A DNA stretch of 35,823 bases. Origin: Candidatus Neomicrothrix sp. UBA2517 (GTDB lineage: Bacteria; Actinomycetota; Acidimicrobiia; Acidimicrobiales; UBA8592). The stretch lies in contig DDNP01000030.1 of the NCBI GenBank assembly GCA_002341185.1, forward strand, positions 1 through 35,823. Reading direction: 5' to 3'. This document shows positions 32,589 to 35,823 of the stretch, in pieces (positions within the stretch are counted from its first letter, which is position 1; each line of letters begins with the position of its first letter). A program made the position numbers and the translations under genes. A model generated the notes under the pieces. The model had not been told where the DNA came from. It saw only the letters and a program-made list of their open reading frames with translations, and made no database searches.

Positions 32589-33841
32589 CCCATGAAATTG
32601 TACGTCTCGGATCTTCCAGATGCTTTCAGGATGAATGCTGCAATCAAAAAACCGAAACCCATAACGAGCACAACGGCCTGAGGCCCAAACCTATCAGCGA
32701 GGGGGCCTTGGATAATAGAACCTAGAGGTGCTCCAATAGTAAAGACCATCAAGTACATTGCCATGACCCGGCCACGAACAGGTTCGGGGACCCGCAATTG
32801 AAGTGTGGTATTAGTGGTCGTAGCCATAACAAGATGTGCGCAGCCGACTATGAAAATTCCAGCAATCCCGACCCAATAGAATGAGGTTGCAGCTAATAGT
32901 ATTTCACCACACCCGTACCCCAGGAGTGAACCAACAAGAAGACGGGATCGCTTTACCCGTGAGCCAAATGCGGCCAGCCATGGAGCAATGATAACTGCTC
33001 CGATTCCATACATTGACATAAGAAGACCAAATCGGAATTCGTCTGCCTCAAAGACGTTTTCTATGAAGAGAATAAGATGAACTTGGACTAATGGGCCACC
33101 CAAAATAGCTACGAATGTAGCTGCAAGATAACCGGTCATGATTGTCGGTTGAGTTTTTGCATATGCCCAACCTTTAGCGAATTGACTTAATTGGGAATCC
33201 GTACGATTCGCAAGTGGGCTGGGAGGAGTCTTAGGGAGCGTAAGCAAAGTACAAAAGACGACTATGAAAGAAATTCCATTACCTAGAAAAGCCCATGCAG
33301 GGCCTAAAACAGCGAGGATAACCCCGCCGATACTAGGACCAATTGCCCGCGCGGCATTGAACTGCGTTGAGTTTAAAGTGATTGCATTCATCAGAAAATC
33401 ACGGGGCACTAAATCAGCTACGTACGCTTGCCACGCCGGTAATGCATAGCCGTTACCTATTCCATAAATAACATTGACGGCAATATAAACAAGTGGTTCT
33501 CGAACCCCTACCCACCATAAAATTGCATTCGAAACAGCTATCGTCGCTAAAATTACCTCGCAAACCAATAAAATTTTGCGGCGCGAAAGCCTATCTGCCA
33601 TGGGGCCCGCAAACGGGCCAACTATTGCCATAGGAATCATGAGAGCAAATACTGAAGCACCTACCCACGCACCAGACTCTGTCATTTCAAACATTATGAA
33701 AGGAGAAGCTATCCCTTGAAGCCAACCCCCGCTATTGGATGCCAAGCCAGCAAACCAGAAGCGTCTAAAGTCCTGTATTCGAAGAGCAGATATAGCATCT
33801 GACAACTTTGGACGGGAAAAATTCTGGGATAGCTCGCTCAT
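32585..33841 (-). CDS. MFS transporter (EntS/MFS_3-like exporter)
   Basis: A 418-residue major facilitator with about twelve hydrophobic segments. After a short cytoplasmic N-terminus, the family motif between helices 2 and 3 is GPMADRLSRRKILL (about 79-92). The long central loop around residues 205-225 separates two six-helix halves, and PVRGRVMAMYLMVFTIGAPLGS lies in the C-terminal half. The pattern resembles MFS_3 exporters such as EntS, which extrude siderophores or small amphipathic molecules; substrate and direction are not certain. It follows the MatB-like gene after 23 bases on the same strand, so it is part of that operon. The stop overlaps the lldD-like stop (TTAG at 32585-32588). 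Confidence 0.9.
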   Translation of the reverse strand: MSELSQNFSRPKLSDAISALRIQDFRRFWFAGLASNSGGWLQGIASPFIMFEMTESGAWVGASVFALMIPMAIVGPFAGPMADRLSRRKILLVCEVILATIAVSNAILWWVGVREPLVYIAVNVIYGIGNGYALPAWQAYVADLVPRDFLMNAITLNSTQFNAARAIGPSIGGVILAVLGPAWAFLGNGISFIVVFCTLLTLPKTPPSPLANRTDSQLSQFAKGWAYAKTQPTIMTGYLAATFVAILGGPLVQVHLILFIENVFEADEFRFGLLMSMYGIGAVIIAPWLAAFGSRVKRSRLLVGSLLGYGCGEILLAATSFYWVGIAGIFIVGCAHLVMATTTNTTLQLRVPEPVRGRVMAMYLMVFTIGAPLGSIIQGPLADRFGPQAVVLVMGFGFLIAAFILKASGRSETYNFMG

Positions 33842-33864
33842 ACGTTATGGTTCACGTCCTCATA

Positions 33865-35337
33865 TCAAGATTTCTCATTGTAGGCGCTTCGAAGTTTACT
33901 TTTCTGAATTTTCCCCATTGAATTTCTAGGAAGCTCATCAATAAGTACAAATTCGTTTGGAAACTTTAAGCCTGTAATTTTGCCTTTCAGCAAATCTTTG
34001 ACCTCTTGCTCATCGAAATTTTTAAAAGGAACTATGACGGCAATAACTCTTTCCCCCAAATCTTCATCAGGAATACCAATAACAGCGGATTCACCTATGC
34101 AATCAACTTCATCAAGATGAAGCTCAATTTCCTTCGGGTAGATATTTTCCCCTCCGCTGATAATTAAATCTGAGTCACGTCCCTTAAGGCGTAACCTACC
34201 ATTATCATCTAGCACCCCAATATCACCAGTGATCAAGAACCCGTCATCAAGAAGGACTTCAGTTGTCTCCCTTGGCTTTCGCCAGTAACCATTAAAGAGA
34301 TGTTCGCCAGCGACTTCAACAATACCTGTCTCACCGGGACTGCATTCTTTTCCTTCGCTACGAACACGCATTTGAACTCCAGGTAAGGTAAACCCGACTG
34401 AGCCAGGAACTCGATCTCCTTGTAAAGGATTAGATGTAATAATTCCAGCTTCAGTCATTCCATATCGTTCAAGAACTCTATTCCCTGTTCTTCTATAAAA
34501 GGTATTGTGGATTTGTTCAGTCATAGGTGCAGAGCCAGAGGTAAATAGGCGAATACCGGCACAAACTTTCTCTGTAAAATCATCCCTAGACAACAAGCGT
34601 GAGTAGTAGGTGGGAACTCCCATAAAAACAGTTGCTAAAGGAAGATTATTAAGAACGTCAGAAACTGAAAACTTCTCAAGAAAAATAACTTCACAACCGC
34701 TAAGCATTGCACAATGCATAGCAACAAATAAACCGTGTACATGGAACGTTGGGAGTGCGTGAAGAAGAATATCTGATTGCGAGAAGCCCCAAAGCTGATT
34801 CAATGCCGACCCATTTGTTATCAATGCACGATGACTAATCATTACTCCCTTAGGCCGCCCAGTTGTGCCACTTGTATATAGGATTACAGCAACATCAGTA
34901 GCGACTGTCTCAGCACATTCCGTTGACGCAGATAACTGAAGTGCTAATTCAGAAAGAGTTCCAGAGGGACCAATAGTTTCGATCTTGACATGGCTATCAA
35001 ATACTTGGCCAGCGTCTAATACAACCATTGTGGGGTCAGAATCATTGATGAGGTAATCGAATTCTTCTTTGGAACATTGAGGATTAACAGGAATAAATAC
35101 CGCTCCTTGCTGCAGGCACGATATGTAGAGTGCTAATGCGTCAACAGATTTGACAGTTTTAGATAGAACTCTGTGTCCCACTCCCACTCCGCATGTTCGT
35201 AAAGCACTACAATATCGTCCTGCTAATTCAAAAAAACTTTCATAAGTTATTGAGAACTCTTCTGGCACAGATACAAAGTTTTTATGTTCAAAGCCTTCTG
35301 CTGCATTTCGTAATGCTAAAAAGAGATTGTTAGGCAT
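33865..35337 (-). CDS. Malonyl-CoA synthetase-like (MatB-type) acyl-CoA synthetase
   Basis: A 490-residue AMP-forming ligase resembling MatB, which makes malonyl- or methylmalonyl-CoA from the free acid. MatB-like stretches are LHALPTFHVHGLFVAMHCAM, VFMGVPTYYSRLLS, LFTSGSAPM, ERYGMTEAGIITSNPLQGD and the GFTLPGVQMRV segment. The P-loop YTSGTTGRPKG is at 154-164 and the C-terminal catalytic lysine is K476 (SMGKIQKSKL). GENIYPKEIE is present. The start codon overlaps the EamA stop by eight bases (ATGCCTAA), pointing to translational coupling. No PKS or fatty acid synthase is near, so the product may feed general metabolism or recover carboxylated acids. Other short-chain dicarboxylate ligases remain possible. 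Confidence 0.88.
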   Translation of the reverse strand: MPNNLFLALRNAAEGFEHKNFVSVPEEFSITYESFFELAGRYCSALRTCGVGVGHRVLSKTVKSVDALALYISCLQQGAVFIPVNPQCSKEEFDYLINDSDPTMVVLDAGQVFDSHVKIETIGPSGTLSELALQLSASTECAETVATDVAVILYTSGTTGRPKGVMISHRALITNGSALNQLWGFSQSDILLHALPTFHVHGLFVAMHCAMLSGCEVIFLEKFSVSDVLNNLPLATVFMGVPTYYSRLLSRDDFTEKVCAGIRLFTSGSAPMTEQIHNTFYRRTGNRVLERYGMTEAGIITSNPLQGDRVPGSVGFTLPGVQMRVRSEGKECSPGETGIVEVAGEHLFNGYWRKPRETTEVLLDDGFLITGDIGVLDDNGRLRLKGRDSDLIISGGENIYPKEIELHLDEVDCIGESAVIGIPDEDLGERVIAVIVPFKNFDEQEVKDLLKGKITGLKFPNEFVLIDELPRNSMGKIQKSKLRSAYNEKS

Positions 35338-35823
35338 CAGATCGTTTCAATTTATCCCGATGAGGAATAGAACCACGAGCAATTGCGGTCATCGCTAAAA
35401 TAATAAGCACTCCACCAAACAAAACTGTGGTCCCTAGCACTTCCCCAAAAAACATAGCCCCCCCGACTACCCCGAACAATGGAAGAAAATACCCGATTAC
35501 GGAAACTTGTCCTGTAGTTCCAATTTCGTTCGCTTTGAGTATCGATAAAAACGATATGTAGGTGACTAAACCAAAGACGAAAAGCATCGGGATATGCCAT
35601 GAAGCAAAGCCGTCTTCAGGCTTTGTTGCAACATCAAAACCTATTGTTAAAATTAAAGATGCAATACCAGCTACTAAGAGATTAGGGGCAAGTAATGCCA
35701 TAGGTTTATGCCGTAGTGTGAAATATCTCGTTAGTACTCCAGCACCACCAGCGATAGAAGACCCTGCAAGCACGAGAAGGATATCCCAAGCACTTCCACC
35801 ATCGTCAATAGATCCTATCGCTA
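35330..35823 (-). CDS. EamA/DMT-family transporter, C-terminal part (cut by window edge)
   Basis: The reading frame stays open to the right end of the window, giving about 164 residues of the C-terminal half of a ten-helix drug/metabolite transporter. It contains five hydrophobic helices with the second EamA repeat: LLAPNLLVAGIASLIL, MLFVFGLVTYISFLSILK, GQVSVIGYFLPLFGVVGGAMFFGE and VLFGGVLIILAMTAIA. A GTG at 35773 could be an internal start but is unlikely to be the true one, as the frame continues upstream with AIGSIDDGGSAWD. It is upstream of and overlaps the MatB-like gene, so an efflux or uptake partner for the same metabolite is plausible. Substrate unknown. Confidence 0.85.
   Translation of the reverse strand, partial: AIGSIDDGGSAWDILLVLAGSSIAGGAGVLTRYFTLRHKPMALLAPNLLVAGIASLILTIGFDVATKPEDGFASWHIPMLFVFGLVTYISFLSILKANEIGTTGQVSVIGYFLPLFGVVGGAMFFGEVLGTTVLFGGVLIILAMTAIARGSIPHRDKLKRSDA

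Noticed and set aside
1..35823. CRISPR arrays, insertion sequences, tRNA or rRNA genes, phage or defence genes
   Set aside because: No regularly spaced repeats, transposase motifs, cloverleaf-like stretches or defence-type domains were found; every sizeable stretch is covered by metabolic genes.

Overview
This window is a gene-dense (31 protein genes in 35.8 kb, no stretch over about 165 bases without a gene), moderate-GC (mid-40s percent by eye) bacterial chromosome segment. No rRNA, tRNA, CRISPR array, insertion sequence, phage gene or origin was seen. The gene mix is six luciferase-like (LLM) flavin/F420-type oxidoreductases, a PNPOx-type split-barrel protein, a CYP125-like P450, a ChsH1/ChsH2-like MaoC-DUF35 fusion, FadE-type acyl-CoA dehydrogenases, an HSD10-like SDR, and acyl-CoA synthetases. 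That mix suggests a lipid- or terpenoid-degrading actinobacterium; a marine Acidimicrobiia-like genome would fit the lowish GC and tight packing. SAR202-type Chloroflexi, which also expand LLM enzymes, are an alternative. The taxonomy is inference.

Layout. 1-7.7 kb: MaoC/DUF35/MaoC fusion and a GH3 glycosidase (+), a lone SDR (-), then a P450 and an acyl-CoA carboxylase carboxyltransferase (+). 7.7-11.1 kb: a formylglycine-type sulfatase (-) and two LLM genes in opposite directions. 11.2-15.6 kb: a five-gene + operon, LLM / TetR / LLM / alpha-beta hydrolase / PNPOx-like, with a palindrome overlapping its probable -10 box. 15.6-19.1 kb: a crotonase-fold protein lacking both catalytic Glu (-), a HAD-like protein, and a rifampin-phosphotransferase-like protein with no ATP-grasp domain (+). 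19.1-24.7 kb: an acyl-CoA dehydrogenase (-) divergent from thiolase / MarR / HSD10-like dehydrogenase / enoyl-CoA hydratase / LLM (+), which together make a full beta-oxidation turn. 24.7-29.7 kb: LLM (-), acyl-CoA dehydrogenase (+), SelO (-), APH-family kinase of the ACAD10/11-LvaA type (+). 29.7-35.8 kb: acyl-CoA synthetase (-), lactate-dehydrogenase-like FMN enzyme (+), then a - cluster of MFS transporter, MatB-like synthetase and an EamA transporter cut by the window edge.

How the genes may work together. The common theme is oxygenating, activating and beta-oxidising unusual branched or cyclic lipids: P450 and LLM enzymes introduce oxygen, the alpha/beta hydrolase could open an ester or lactone, CoA synthetases activate acids, a kinase of the hydroxyacyl-CoA type could remove misplaced hydroxyls, and two regulated modules (TetR and MarR) carry similar LLM paralogues. 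Substrates cannot be read from the sequence. The genome looks streamlined: all nine convergent gene pairs are within 20 bases or overlap, leaving no room for ordinary terminators.
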